Assembly: GCF_002804205.1 (NCBI RefSeq)
Contig: NZ_CP024962.1
Span: 372,001 to 436,000 of the forward strand
Length of the DNA: 64,000 nucleotides
Direction of reading: 5' to 3'
Origin: Entomoplasma freundtii
GTDB taxonomy: Bacteria; Bacillota_I; Bacilli_A; Mycoplasmatales; Mycoplasmataceae
Below, piece after piece: positions 19,953 through 30,355 of the stretch. Numbering within the stretch: position 1 is the first letter of the stretch; each line of letters starts with the position of its first letter. Made by a program: the position numbers and the translations under genes. Below the pieces are notes generated by a model. That model was not told the DNA's origin, did not search any database, and saw only the letters and a list, made by a program, of their open reading frames with translations.

Positions 19953-21432
19953 GGTTATCTTGAGGACTTTTAGGTTTATCTTTTTTAGTAAAAGTTTTTT
20001 TCCATCAAGTCCCGAACTTTGTTTCCTTTTTAGCTTTAATGGTTTGAGTATCGTCATCAAATAAAGATGGGTCAACTTGATAAGATTGACCTTGCATCAT
20101 CGCAATGTTAGCACGTTGGTATTCAGTCATCGCATGCATCATTTTTTGACGGTCTAAACGTGGGTTTAGCACTAGCATAACAATACCTAAAACCACAGAA
20201 ACAGCAATTAAGGCAACAGCAATATCAGCAATGATTGAAGTAGCTTCAATTCCTGCTCCATGTTTTTCCATCATGACTGCTCAAAAGGCTTTAAAGTTGT
20301 AGTTACTGTTGTCACCCACAAATTCATTATCAAAGATTCGCTTAAATGTTTCTTCAAAGTTTTTTGAAATTTGGTGGGCACTCATAACGTTAAAGATATT
20401 TGAACCAGCAACAAAGAACATAATAAACATAAAGATTACCGACATCATACTTAAACGGTATTTCTCTTTTAAAGAACGTGGTTTTCTAAAAACGGCATAG
20501 CCAATATAAATAGCTGGCAGTGAATAGAAAACTAAACTTAAAATTGAACCAACATTAGCACTCATTAAACTTCAATTTAACGGAAACTTTGCATTACTAT
20601 CTCTTAAACTTTTAGTCAAGAAACTATCCCAATTTCCTTTATGCGAAGCTCACATTGCTTCACCAAAAAGGGCATTGCCAAATGGATTGCTAGTATTATT
20701 TGGACCAAGATTCATTTTGACAGTCATCATGGCAATTGAAGTGGCAATTAACATTAGTGTAGCCAAAATTACAAGACCGGCAAACACATATTTTAGTGTT
20801 GGCATTCATTTTGGTTTTGACATGTAAGGATAAAAACGTGGATTTTGACGAGGATCCATTGTATTTACGTTGGCATAACCACCACCACCAAAGAAACTAT
20901 TGTTATTTTGTTGACTATAAGTTCTTTCTTGGTTTTGACTAGAAGAAAATTCGGGTTTCGGTTTGTCTTTAGTTTCTTGAGCTTGTTTTTCTCTTTCCAG
21001 TCTTTCTTTTTCTAATTCTCTATAATGGTTTTTGGTTTGATCAGTTAGAGTAGCATCAATCAACACTTCATCAGGAGAAAAATTAACAATTTCTTCGGTT
21101 AATGTGTTTCGGCCTACTTCGAAAGTGGTTGAAGTATAAGAAAGAAACGATGAATAATCAGCATAAATTTCTTCGACACTTAAACCATCGCGTTTTTCAA
21201 AACGTTGTTTCTGTTGGGTAACTTTAACAATTGCCTGGGCAAAAACTGTTGTTCAGGTTTGGTTGTTAAAAGTTTGGTTAAAATCTTTTTCTAAAGCTAA
21301 CATATTATTAATTTGTTTGACAAACTGATCACGGAAAATAGCTTTATTATCCAATTCATAACGCAAACGTTCGTGTTTCACCACATTGTACGCGAGATAA
21401 ACCAAACTTTTATAAACTTTATTTGGCTCCAT
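19939..21432 (-). CDS. Four-helix membrane protein with long cytosolic N-terminus, unknown function
   Basis: 497 residues. Residues 1-120 are a mixed helical domain; 120-165 hold a Glu/Lys/Arg coiled coil (REIEKER-like). Residues 165-205 are a Gln/Asn/Gly-rich linker (FFGGGGY) ending in aromatic residues. Four hydrophobic segments follow (about 215-240, 285-305, 320-345, 395-420), then a charged tail rich in Lys and Gln. I recognise no family. ATG 21432 follows GAAAGGA and overlaps the 3' end of holA by 14 bases. The long cytosolic head with a disordered hinge suggests a sensor or scaffold; that is inference. Confidence 0.75.
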
Positions 21433-22405
21433 TATTCTTGTCCTTTCTTTTCGACTTTTCGAACGCTTTAATAAATTTATATTCGGGAATTACGCGTGTA
21501 TCAATCGCTCCACAAATTAGTTCTCTATTAAGTTCATATATCATATCAATTTTACCATTTAATTGCGCGATTGTCTCGTTATTTATGCGCAGAATGTTGT
21601 TTAGGTAGTAGGGGTTTACTCCCAATTTTTGAATTATTTCTTGATGATAGAGGCCCTTTTCTTTTAACACTAAATAGTTTCTTAATGTGATAAGATGATT
21701 GCCCAAAAGGGCTAACAAAGGAATTAATTCATTGTTTTGCAAACAATAATCCTTATATAAGGTTAAAAAATTACTGCAATCATTCCGCAAAAAGGCTTCA
21801 CTTAATTTAAAGATGTCATTTTCTAATCATGGGAAGGAAATTTGTTTGGTCATTTCCAAAGTTATTTCCGGGGCTTCTAAATTTACCAATTTACCAATTT
21901 CCTTTTCTAAATATGAAAGGTCTAAAGGCATTATTGTCCAAAAATATTTCCAGGCGTCAGCAGAAAAGTTAATTTTGGATTCTTCTAATCATTCTTTAAC
22001 TTTGGTTTGACAAAAACTCAAAGTTGGTGAATCAATTTTATTTACCTTTACTTGCCTAATAAAATTTTGGGACTTTTTGTTTTTCGCAAGTGTTTCATGA
22101 TTAAGTGTAAAGATGACTTTATTAGCGTCGGGAAGCCCCCGATTTAAAAGCGTCAATAGACTATCAAAATTAAAGGTGGGATGCAAAGCAATTTTTTTAT
22201 TTGTTAAAAACCAAGAGTCATGGATGATAATTATTTTTTGCTTGCTAAACATTGGTAACGTTAAAAGACTATCAATAATTTCTGCCAAAGAGTTATCAAT
22301 AAAAGAAAATGTTTCAATTGTCTCTGAATCTAATTGAAGTTCTTTAATTTTCTGTTTCTGGGCTTCTAATAATAAATAATAGTCAGGACTATAGATTAAA
22401 TCCAT
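21419..22405 (-). CDS. holA: DNA polymerase III subunit delta
   Basis: 328-residue clamp-loader subunit that opens the sliding clamp. Family features are the N-terminal MDLIYSPDYYLLLEAQK (YGxDxyli-like), IIIIHDSWFL, then the helical middle SPTLSFCQTKVKEW and ADAWKYFW, and the C-terminal collar region NYLVLKEKGLYHQEIIQKLGVNPYYL. The divergence is typical for Mollicutes delta subunits. The ATG is preceded by a GGGGGG ribosome site. It is the first gene of a minus-strand run that leads through the membrane protein. Confidence 0.87.
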
Positions 22406-22434
22406 TCGGCCCCCCTTTTCGTTACTATTTTAGC

Positions 22435-22491
22435 AAAAGGACCTCGTGAAGTTACCGACAAAATGTCAATAATAAGGCAATTGGTCCTTTT
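22435..22491. repeat. Inverted repeat AAAAGGACC/GGTCCTTTT between holA and rpsT
   Basis: A perfect 9-bp inverted repeat with a 39-base spacer lies in the intergenic region between divergent holA and rpsT, about 30 bases from the holA start and 40 bases upstream of the rpsT -10. It could be an RNA stem or an operator. Confidence 0.45.
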
Positions 22492-22526
22492 GGGGTATTA
22501 TTTACTACCGCCTCTTTTTCTTTATT

Positions 22527-22535
22527 TGGTATAAT
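22527..22535 (+). promoter_or_regulatory. Extended -10 promoter of rpsT
   Basis: TTTGGTATAAT contains a TGG extension and a perfect -10 at 22530-22535. No TTGACA lies at 17 bases. The leader to the ATG is about 40 bases. Confidence 0.7.
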
Positions 22536-22579
22536 TTACTTTGTCTTTAAATCTATTTAAGAAAAGAGGAGATGTAAAA

Positions 22580-22825
22580 ATGGCAAATATTAAATCGCAA
22601 AAAAAGCGAATTTTAACCAATGAAAAATCTCGTTTGGCAAATAAAGCGTTTAATTCTCAAATTAAAACAGCAATTAAAAAAGCTGAAATTGCTAAAAAAG
22701 AGGATGCTGCTGACAAAAATGAATTAATCACTTCAGCAGTGAGCTTGGTTGACCAAGGGGTTAAAAAAGGAATTATTAAACCAAATAAAGCCGCTCGTGT
22801 TAAATCACATTTAATGTCAATCTAA
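22580..22825 (+). CDS. rpsT: 30S ribosomal protein S20
   Basis: 81 residues, strongly basic, with the S20 pattern ANIKSQKKRILTNEKSRLANKAFNS and ending GIIKPNKAARVKSHL. It binds 16S rRNA early in 30S assembly. ATG 22580 is chosen over an upstream in-frame ATG at 22541 because AGAGGAG lies 10 bases before it and family members start MANI. It is a monocistronic unit with its own promoter and terminator, between divergent holA and convergent AEC transporter. Confidence 0.95.
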   Translation: MANIKSQKKRILTNEKSRLANKAFNSQIKTAIKKAEIAKKEDAADKNELITSAVSLVDQGVKKGIIKPNKAARVKSHLMSI

Positions 22826-22841
22826 ACCCAAATTGGATAAT

Positions 22842-22871
22842 AAAAAAATAGTGATTCGTCACTATTTTTTT
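22842..22871. terminator. Terminator of rpsT with UUCG tetraloop
   Basis: Seven A, TAGTGA, TTCG loop, TCACTA, seven T. It overlaps the stop codon of the convergent AEC gene, so it probably serves both. Confidence 0.88.
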
Positions 22872-24003
22872 ATTGGAATAAATTAGTTTCACCAATTAAA
22901 CTTGTGATAACGGCTCAAAAAGGCATTGTGATTAAAGCTAGAAAGGTTGTTTGGGTGCAAATTTTTGCTGATCTCTGTGCTTCTTTTTGGTAAAGAATGG
23001 CATAGCTTGCCATGGCAGTTGCAGTTGGCGAGGCCATCATAAGAATGGATACAATTAAAGCAATTTTAGGAATTTCGTAAAGGTTGGTTATTTGGCCAAA
23101 CCAAGCGAAAAAGACAAATAGACCCACTGTCACCAACGGTACGATTAACATTTTAAATGATGATGCCAACCAAGCTGCTTTATCTTTTAAAGCTTCTAAA
23201 AGTGGACTACGGGCAATTAAAATCCCAATTGATAATCAAGCTAGTGGTGTTGGGAGTGCTCCAAGAATCGTCACAGCCTGATTAAACCCAGGAATTAAGG
23301 CATCAAGGCGAGTAACTGAATAATTGCCAGGGCTTATTGTATTCCAACCATTGTCCGTCACATGAATAATTTTAATTCCCGGAATCATTTGCATTAATCA
23401 CAAAACTAAACCCCCAATTAAGGCAATCATAATCGGGTTTTTTAATAAAGATTTGGCAATCTTGCGCGAAAGTTGGCGGCGTTCTTGTTTGCTTTGTATT
23501 GTAGCAAAATGAGGGCGTTGATAAACATATAAGGAATATCATGATAAGTAAAACCAGAAAGCAATGTTGAAAAAATTTGTCGCTTGTTTAAGCACTTCTT
23601 GTTGGTTCGAATTAGCTAAAGCTTCGGCCATAGGAAACCCAAAATAGAGGACTGATGGACATACCGCACACATAATTAAAGCATCTTGTGCCTTAGCTTG
23701 ATACTTTATGAAAACTAATCTTCCAAGCAAAGTTAACAAGATATAGGCTAAAAAACCGATGATCAAAAGCACTAAGAGATTATTAAAGTTCTGGGTATCT
23801 AAATCGACCATGAAATTTTTTAGTATCATTGCCGGCAAGCCGATAAATAAAGTGATTTTGACAATCACTTTCTCTCATTTATCAGGCATAATGTGTCGTT
23901 TTTCAAGAAAGTAACCAAGACTAATAACCAAAGCGGCCACAATAATCGTTCCCCAAAATTTGGTATTCGATAGAGTAATTTTTAAGACTTCTAAACTTGA
24001 CAT
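22870..24003 (-). CDS. Auxin efflux carrier (AEC) family transporter
   Basis: 377-residue membrane carrier with about ten hydrophobic helices. The two-repeat AEC layout is visible: helices with GLPAMILKNFM and CAVCPSVLYFGFPMAEAL in the first half, LPTPLAWLSIGILIARSP and ASPTATAMASYAILY in the second; the crossover Asn/Pro motifs match. Bacterial members include malate or malonate permeases. The substrate is not deducible here. ATG 24003 follows an AAGGAAAAG site. It is 17 bases downstream of comEC on the same strand. Confidence 0.85.
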
Positions 24004-24019
24004 CTCACTTTTCCTTTTC

Positions 24020-26131
24020 CTAATAAAAACTTTTTAATTGGTTTTTAGTTAAATTTCATACTCAATTAATTTTAATATGAGTCGATACAAAAGGAATTCG
24101 CATTTTGTTTAAAATTTTAATTGTTTCGGCATCGGGAAATTGATGGTTATTTTTAAGACCAGCACTAATAAAAATCATGCGAGGATTAACGAGGTTTAAA
24201 AAAGCTTCACTACTTGAATTTTTGCTACCATGATGACCTAATTGCAATAAATCAATTTTTATATTGCCGATGACATATAAGAAATGTGGATTTTCTAAAT
24301 GATTCGCTTCACCAACTTTGGTCAGGTCGCCAACAAGTAAAATTGTGTTATTTTTGAGAATTAATAAAATAATCAATGAAGTATCATTATAATCTTTCAC
24401 CTTATCTAATTTTCAACCTATCATTTGGATACCTTTGTGGGTTCAAGCCAAATTACCAACATATTCGTTAGTAATTAAATTTTTAACTGTCGCCAACTTT
24501 TGAACATGCTCTAAACCGTTGTAATGATCAAGATGGAAATGGGAAATAAATAAGTAGTCAATATGATTTAAACCTTTAAATTTCAAAAAATCACCCATGA
24601 TTTTTGGTGAAAAACCAGGTCCACTGCCACAATCATAAATAATAACGGTGTTTTTAAACTTATTAACATAAAGAAAGGAACTCCCATTGCCTACGTTTAA
24701 CATCCAAAAACTTTCCGTTTCTAGACTAATTTTTGCTCAAGATAAAGCTAAAATTAGACTTGCGATGGTTAAAATAAGAACTCATTTATTACTTTTTCAA
24801 CTTTCAGCTCCTTTTATCTTTCAAAGCCCTCAAAAATAAACTACAAAGCAGACTATCAAACCAGACCCAAAGTTTCATGATCAACTAAGTTTAGTACTCA
24901 AATCTAATAATCACTGGGTAATGTTGCTAAGAAATGTTCACAAATTTGTAGTCTTAGGTCATCATCAAGCGAAGAAAACAAAACCGTTTAAGAATTGAAA
25001 TCATGGTAATAAACCTAGAAATAAAAACGGCGCGATGAAGTTTAAACGATAATTAAAAATAATTTCCAAAGGGCAAAATAAACCAAAACTTCTTGCTAAG
25101 TGTCATGTCCATTTCCTTAAGCCTCTCATTTTAAAATCGTTTGAAGTGAAAAAAATACCTACAATCACTAAATATCAAACGCCGCTTTGCAGAATAAACC
25201 GGGCATTGATAAAGTAGAGACTATATAAAATCACAAAACTGCGTGTTTGACGATTTCAATTTCAATGACGTTGCCGAATAACTAGATTCAAAACTTGGGC
25301 GATTGTAAATCGGACAAGAAATCAGGGAAAGGCGGCTAAATATAGATAGCCTAAAAATAAACTAGTAAACAGAACTTGTGTTATTGTATTTAACGAGGGT
25401 TTGGAACCAAAAACTTTATTGCGAAATCTTTTTAAATAATAGATATTAATTAGCATTGTTCCATTGAGTAAATAACCTAAATTTAACTCATTAAGTTGGT
25501 TTTTAATTTCTAAATTTGTTTTATCATTTCATAATAAAAAATTTAAAAAGGGGCTAATGGCTTGTGTTTGCCAATAACTGAAAAAATAAAATCTTAAGTT
25601 ATGTGTAGGTAAAAGTTGATAGTTCTCAACCTTAATCCCTTTAAAAACGGTTTGGGAACGAAGATAGGCACTAAAGTCAAAACTAAAACTATTGGGTGGC
25701 TCTTTTAACGGCTGAATTCAACCACTTAGATTAACGTTTTGGCCAAGGGTTAGTGAAGGTGGCATTGCTATTCATAATACTGATTGCCGCCCAATTTTAA
25801 TAATTCCATAAGTGCCACTATTTTTAACAACCCTACCTTTAAGGTTTGAATAAAAGGCACCAAGATCACGCAAATCTTGAAAATATCATGTTTGAATTAA
25901 CCAAAGCAACAAAGGGCCTAAAACGAGTAAAAATAACCAAGGGTAGCGTTTTTGCTGTCAAAATAAATAAAAAAGTATAGCTAAAAAGGAACTTAAAGAA
26001 AGCAAATACTGATTTTTTTCCAACATCACTAAACTGAGAGCGACAAGACAAAAAATAATGACTAGAGGATTATGATTTTGCCAAAAAACTCGGTTATTAA
26101 TTTTGAGATGAGAGGGTTTTTCTTTTTGCAA
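24020..26131 (-). CDS. comEC: ComEC/Rec2-like DNA uptake channel
   Basis: 703 residues. The order is: N-terminal helices, an OB-like region near residues 100-145, the polytopic competence domain (about eight helices between 180 and 450) and a C-terminal metallo-beta-lactamase domain. The last carries SHFHLDHYNG (HxHxDH), LLVGDLTKVGE (Asp ligand) and LGHHGSKNSS, so its nuclease-type metal site looks intact. The family forms the channel that brings single-stranded DNA into the cell. The start is TTG at 26131, set by AGGGAGG ten bases upstream. Most of the gene is broken into short pieces under code 11 by TGA=Trp. No other com gene is nearby. Confidence 0.88.
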
Positions 26132-26169
26132 ATATTATCAACCTCCCTAGAAGATACGATTTTAAAAAT

Positions 26170-26196
26170 AAAAAATGCCTTTTTAAGGCATTTTTT
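26170..26196 (-). terminator. Terminator of valS
   Basis: AAAAAATGCCTT and AAGGCATTTTTT stem. The TAA stop of valS overlaps its 3' edge. Confidence 0.82.
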
Positions 26197-28858
26197 ATTT
26201 TTGGGTCATTTTTTCGAGAAGACTTTTTAATTGCTCTTGGTAGTCAGCATATTTTTTTTGCTCTTCGGCCACTTTTCCCGGTTGGGCCTTAGCTAAAAAA
26301 TTGGGGTTTGAGAGAATTTTTTGACTTCGTTCAATTTCTACTTCCAGCATTTTTTTGTGGTTTTGCCATTGGGCTGCTAAAACATCAGCCTTAATAAACT
26401 GACTAACTGGAACTTCAAGGAAAAACTCCTTGACAGGAAGGGAAATTAAATCCGTTTTTTCATTATTAATCGTCGTTAAGACCAACTCGCTATTTACTAA
26501 TTTTTTAAGATAGGCGTTTCAAAGTGGTAATTCACTTTTGAAAACTTGAATATGATGGGCATTTAATTTTTGTAGATTAAAAACTAAATGAACGGATTTG
26601 TTGATTGTTTGGTCAGCTCTAAATTCCCGAATTTTACTAATTAATTCCAAAAGTAAGGGAAAATTGGGAGTTTGTTTAATGGTGATGGGATTAACTCAAG
26701 TTTCTAGCATAATTGACAAATGGCTTGGATTCGGAAGTTCTTGATAAAGTCTTTCAGTAATAAAAGGGGCAAATGGATGGAGCATTATTAAAATATTTTG
26801 GAGAACATAAACCAACGTTTGCTGAGTGCTTTCTTGAACCGCGGGATCAGTTTTGTTTGCCAAATTAACCTTTGCTAGTTCGATGAATCAAGAACAATAT
26901 TTATTTCAAACAAAGTCATAAATTTCTTTGCCTGCCAAACCGAATTCAAAAGCATCAATCAAAGCCTGACTTTTGTTCATCACTAGTTTTAATTCATTAA
27001 GAATTCAATTGTTAGCTTCGTTAGCCCCATCATGGGCAATCATAATTGCTTCATCAAATTTAAAATTATCTGGTAGTTGTAAATAAACAAAACGACTTGC
27101 ATTCCACAATTTATTTAAAAAATTTCAGGAATTTTTAACTTTTTCCTCATTATATTTTAAATCTTGGCCTGGGGTTGAGCTTGTTAGCAAAAACAAACGC
27201 AAAGCATCAGCCCCATAATTTGCAATGACATCCATTGGGTCAACACCATTACCTAATGATTTTGACATTTTTCGCCCTTGTTCATCACGAACCAAACCGT
27301 GAATTAGAACTTGGTTGAAGGGTTTTTGGTGGGTAAAGTAAAGACTTTGAAAAATCATTCTGGCTACTCAGAAAAAGATAATGTCATAACCTGTCACTAA
27401 AACACTAGTTGGGTAATAATGGTCAAATAGTGGGTTTGCTTGGTCCGGTTTCCAACCAAGAGTGACTAACGGTCATAAGGCTGAAGAAAACCAAGTATCT
27501 AAAACATCAGCATCACGTTCTCAATCTTGAGTCGGATGTGGAGCTTCAAGGCCAACATAGATTTCTTTGGTTTCTTTATGGTACCAAGCAGGAATTTGGT
27601 GACCTCATCAAAGTTGGCGCGAAATCGTTCAGTCTTGTGGGTTATTCATCCATTGGAGAAGAACTTCATTAAAACGCTCTGGAAAGAAACTAATTTTTTG
27701 GTTTGTTTTTTGAAAATCAAGGACTAGTTTTGCTAATGGCTCCATCTTCACGAATCACTGGTTTGATAAATAAGGTTCGACGATTGTGTTGGAACGTTCC
27801 GAATAGCCAACTTGGTGAACGATATTTTCAGCTTTTAAGAAAGTTTGGGCTTGTTTGGTATTATGGATTATTTTATCTCGCGCTTCAAAGCGATCTAAAC
27901 CGGCATAATCAGGACCACAACTAGTAGTTAAAGTTCCATCCTCATTAAGACAAAGCGGTTTAGCCAAATTATGACGTTCCCCAATTTCAAAATCATTAAC
28001 ATCATGGGCTGGAGTACATTTCATTACTCCTGTCCCAAAGTCAGTTTCCACATAACTGTCAGCAATAACTGGAATTATCATGTTATTAACAGGATTAATT
28101 ACCATTTTACCGTGGTATTTTTTGTAACGTTCATCATTAGGGTTAACTACTAAACATTGGTCAGCAAACATTGTTTCTGGACGCGTCGTGGCCACTTCTA
28201 AATAATCATCACTATCAACTAGTTGGTATTTAAAGTAATACATTTGCCCCGGAGTCTCACGGTAAATAACTTCAATATTAGAAATAGCAGTTTTTTGGCT
28301 AGGGTCCCAATTGACAATGCGTTTTCCGCGATAAATCAGACCGTTATTATATAAAGTCACGAAAACATAGTTAACTAAATTATTAACATCTTTATCTAAG
28401 GTAAATTTCTCAAAACGGTAGTCTAAAGCTAAACCTAATTTGGCTCATTGTTGGCGGATGGTTTCGCTATAGGTCTCTTTTCATTTTCAAATTTCTTCAA
28501 TAAAGCCTTCACGCCCAAGATCTCAACGTCTTTTTCCCTCTTGTTGAAAAAGATGAGCCTCCACTTTAGTTTGGGTGGCAATTCCAGCATGATCAAGCCC
28601 TGGCACAAAGAGGGTATCGAAGCCATTTAGATGCTTGAAACGAATTAAAGCATCTTCTAAAGCATTATCTCAAGCATGACCTAAGTGTAATTTACCGGTC
28701 ACGTTAGGGGGAGGAACTAAAATAGTGAAAGGTTTTTTGCCTGATTGTGGGTGAGAATCAAAGAGTTTATGTTCCTTTCATCATTGATAGCGACCTTCTT
28801 CAACCTCGTGATGTTGGTATTTTAAAGGCAAGGGGGTTTTTGCATTTGCGTCTGACAT
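26195..28858 (-). CDS. valS: Valyl-tRNA synthetase
   Basis: 887-residue class I synthetase that charges tRNA-Val. HIGH motif [13 protein letters not shown] near residue 50; CP1 editing domain with [11 protein letters not shown] and [24 protein letters not shown] motif [14 protein letters not shown]; and a C-terminal coiled coil ending [14 protein letters not shown], typical of ValRS. ATG 28858 follows GAGGC. Length and motif order are normal. It is transcribed after the RpiR regulator, but a double hairpin separates them. Confidence 0.96.
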
Positions 28859-28914
28859 TCGTTTTAAGCCTCTTTCTTCATAATTCTTATTTTACAATAA
28901 TTTTTGAACATAAA

Positions 28915-28937
28915 AATAACCCTATTTCAGGGTTATT
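28915..28937 (-). terminator. Second hairpin downstream of the RpiR regulator
   Basis: AATAACCCT and AGGGTTATT with a five-base loop, followed on the minus strand by a T-run. Tandem with the hairpin at 28962-29000. Confidence 0.78.
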
Positions 28938-28961
28938 AGCAAATAATAAAAATAATGTTTT

Positions 28962-29000
28962 AAAAAAGAAAATTATCAAAGTAAAATAATTTTCTTTTTT
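28962..29000 (-). terminator. First hairpin downstream of the RpiR regulator
   Basis: AAAAAAGAAAATTAT and ATAATTTTCTTTTTT form a 15-bp AT-rich stem. It overlaps the regulator's stop codon at 28999. Confidence 0.65.
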
Positions 29001-29805
29001 ATCATCTTTTAGGATTTGTTCAATTTGGGTTTGTGCTTTTTTGTTTTAGAATGTAAGTCATAATTAGGTTGTTTAGAAAAAAACTTTGCACTTTTGTATT
29101 GCCTACCAATGATGGTGTGCTTTTAAGTGGAAAGGCAAAATAATTTAGAATAAAATCCATATCATTTATGAAAAATTTATTTAAAGCCGTAATCATAACT
29201 AAAGTAACATGGTTTTCTTTTAACTTTCTTACTAAATTAAAATAAACATTTGATTCATAATTATCCGCCATAAAAATAACAAGGTCATCACTATCTAAAT
29301 TCATAATTTCGAAAGCGTGGTTATTTGGAAACGAAGTAGCGAAGGCGTTGCAACCAACTATTCTTAAATTATTACATAAGTCTTGCAACTGCAAAAAATT
29401 TTGTCCACTACCAATCAGCCAAATTTTATTTGCCTCGCAAATTCTTTGCGCCACATTTTTTAATTGACGTTGGTCTAACAATTTAATCGTTTCTTCAATA
29501 GCGTAAAATTCAATCTTTTTTAAATTTTCGATTTCTTCATCCCTTTTAATTTGAAAAAGGAAATCAGAATAATTTTTTTCTCGTTCTAATAAATAAGATG
29601 TTATTAGATAATTTTGAAATTCGCGGTAATTAGTAAATCCCAAGCGACGAACAAATTTGCTAATTGTTGACACTGCGGTACTTACATTTTTAGCAAATTC
29701 GACAATTGATGAATTAATAAAGGCATCGGGATGTTGGTTAATTTTTTTAATAATTAGACGATCAGTAGCTACTAGGTTTTCATAAGATTCTTCAACAATT
29801 AACAA
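28999..29805 (-). CDS. MurR/RpiR family transcriptional regulator (second copy)
   Basis: 268 residues: an RpiR-type HTH in the first 80 (SIVEFAKNVSTAVSTISKFVRRLGFTNYREF) and a SIS domain after residue 110 (IWLIGSGQNFLQLQDL, DLVIFMADNYESN). The start is TTG at 29805, six bases after GGAGG; no ATG is available before the HTH. Two TGA codons near the 3' end (29020, 29002) are Trp and the stop is TAA at 28999. It is monocistronic with a good promoter and tandem terminators. SIS conservation is weaker than in the 844-1629 copy. No sugar operon is adjacent in the window, so the target is not evident. Confidence 0.85.
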
Positions 29806-29889
29806 GATTCACCTCCATAAAACTCTAAAAATTTCCTCCCATTACGTTTATAAAAATTTAATTACTTTAAGTATTTTTTTAAACCAAAT

Positions 29890-29918
29890 TTATTAAACAG
29901 GTGAAAAAATTGAGTCAA
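29890..29918 (-). promoter_or_regulatory. Sigma-70 promoter of the RpiR regulator
   Basis: Minus-strand TTGACT (29918-29913), a 17-base spacer and TAATAA (29895-29890). The transcript leader would be about 75 bases. Confidence 0.6.
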
Positions 29919-30307
29919 GTTTTGTCTTAGACTAGTTTAAATCTCTTGAACTTAATAACACAATTATTTGCTTCAATTTGACCAAAAAAGTTATAAGATA
30001 GGTTTTGATAATCTTGATAGAGGCAAATGTCACTTGTAAACATTATAAGGAAAAATAGGATTTATCTAATTTAAAAAAGACTAGTAAAATCTCACATTTT
30101 CAACATTGATTTTAACTATTTATTTATTCAATATTACGTTCTAAATAAACCCTTAAATTATAATTATTTTTTGATAAATGCTAATAACGTTTATTTCAAC
30201 TATTCATGTTACTAATTCTTAAACACCAAAATGTTCAGAAATTAAAAAATTATAAAAGACCTCTTAATGATAAAGATTTCCGCTTAAATGTCAAGGATTT
30301 TATAAAG
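29919..30307. other. Long intergenic gap without a supported gene
   Basis: The stretch between the regulator's promoter and the ATPase terminator is very AT-rich. I see no tRNA, no conserved RNA and no frame above 45 codons. A 36-codon plus-strand frame (30206-30316) lacks a ribosome site and looks like chance or a decayed remnant. Confidence 0.6.
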
Positions 30308-30355
30308 AAAAACTAGACCATAACGTCTAAGATTAACGCTGTGGTCTAGTTTTTT
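30308..30355 (-). terminator. Terminator of the P-type ATPase, containing its stop codon
   Basis: AAAAACTAGACCA and TGGTCTAGTTTTT form a 13-bp stem with a 21-base loop. The TAG stop (30348-30346) is inside one arm. Confidence 0.75.

Noticed and set aside
25866-26051. Separate small hydrophobic protein at the comEC N-terminus
   Set aside because: It is a frame-shifted reading of comEC; the continuous comEC frame matches the family.
26195-28858. Possible T-box leaders in front of valS, aspS, hisS or glyS
   Set aside because: The upstream gaps (about 40-140 bases) are too short and lack the T-box consensus and specifier stems.
30206-30316. A 36-codon plus-strand reading frame in the long gap
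   Set aside because: No ribosome site, no recognisable similarity, and it ends inside the neighbouring terminator; treated as chance or remnant.
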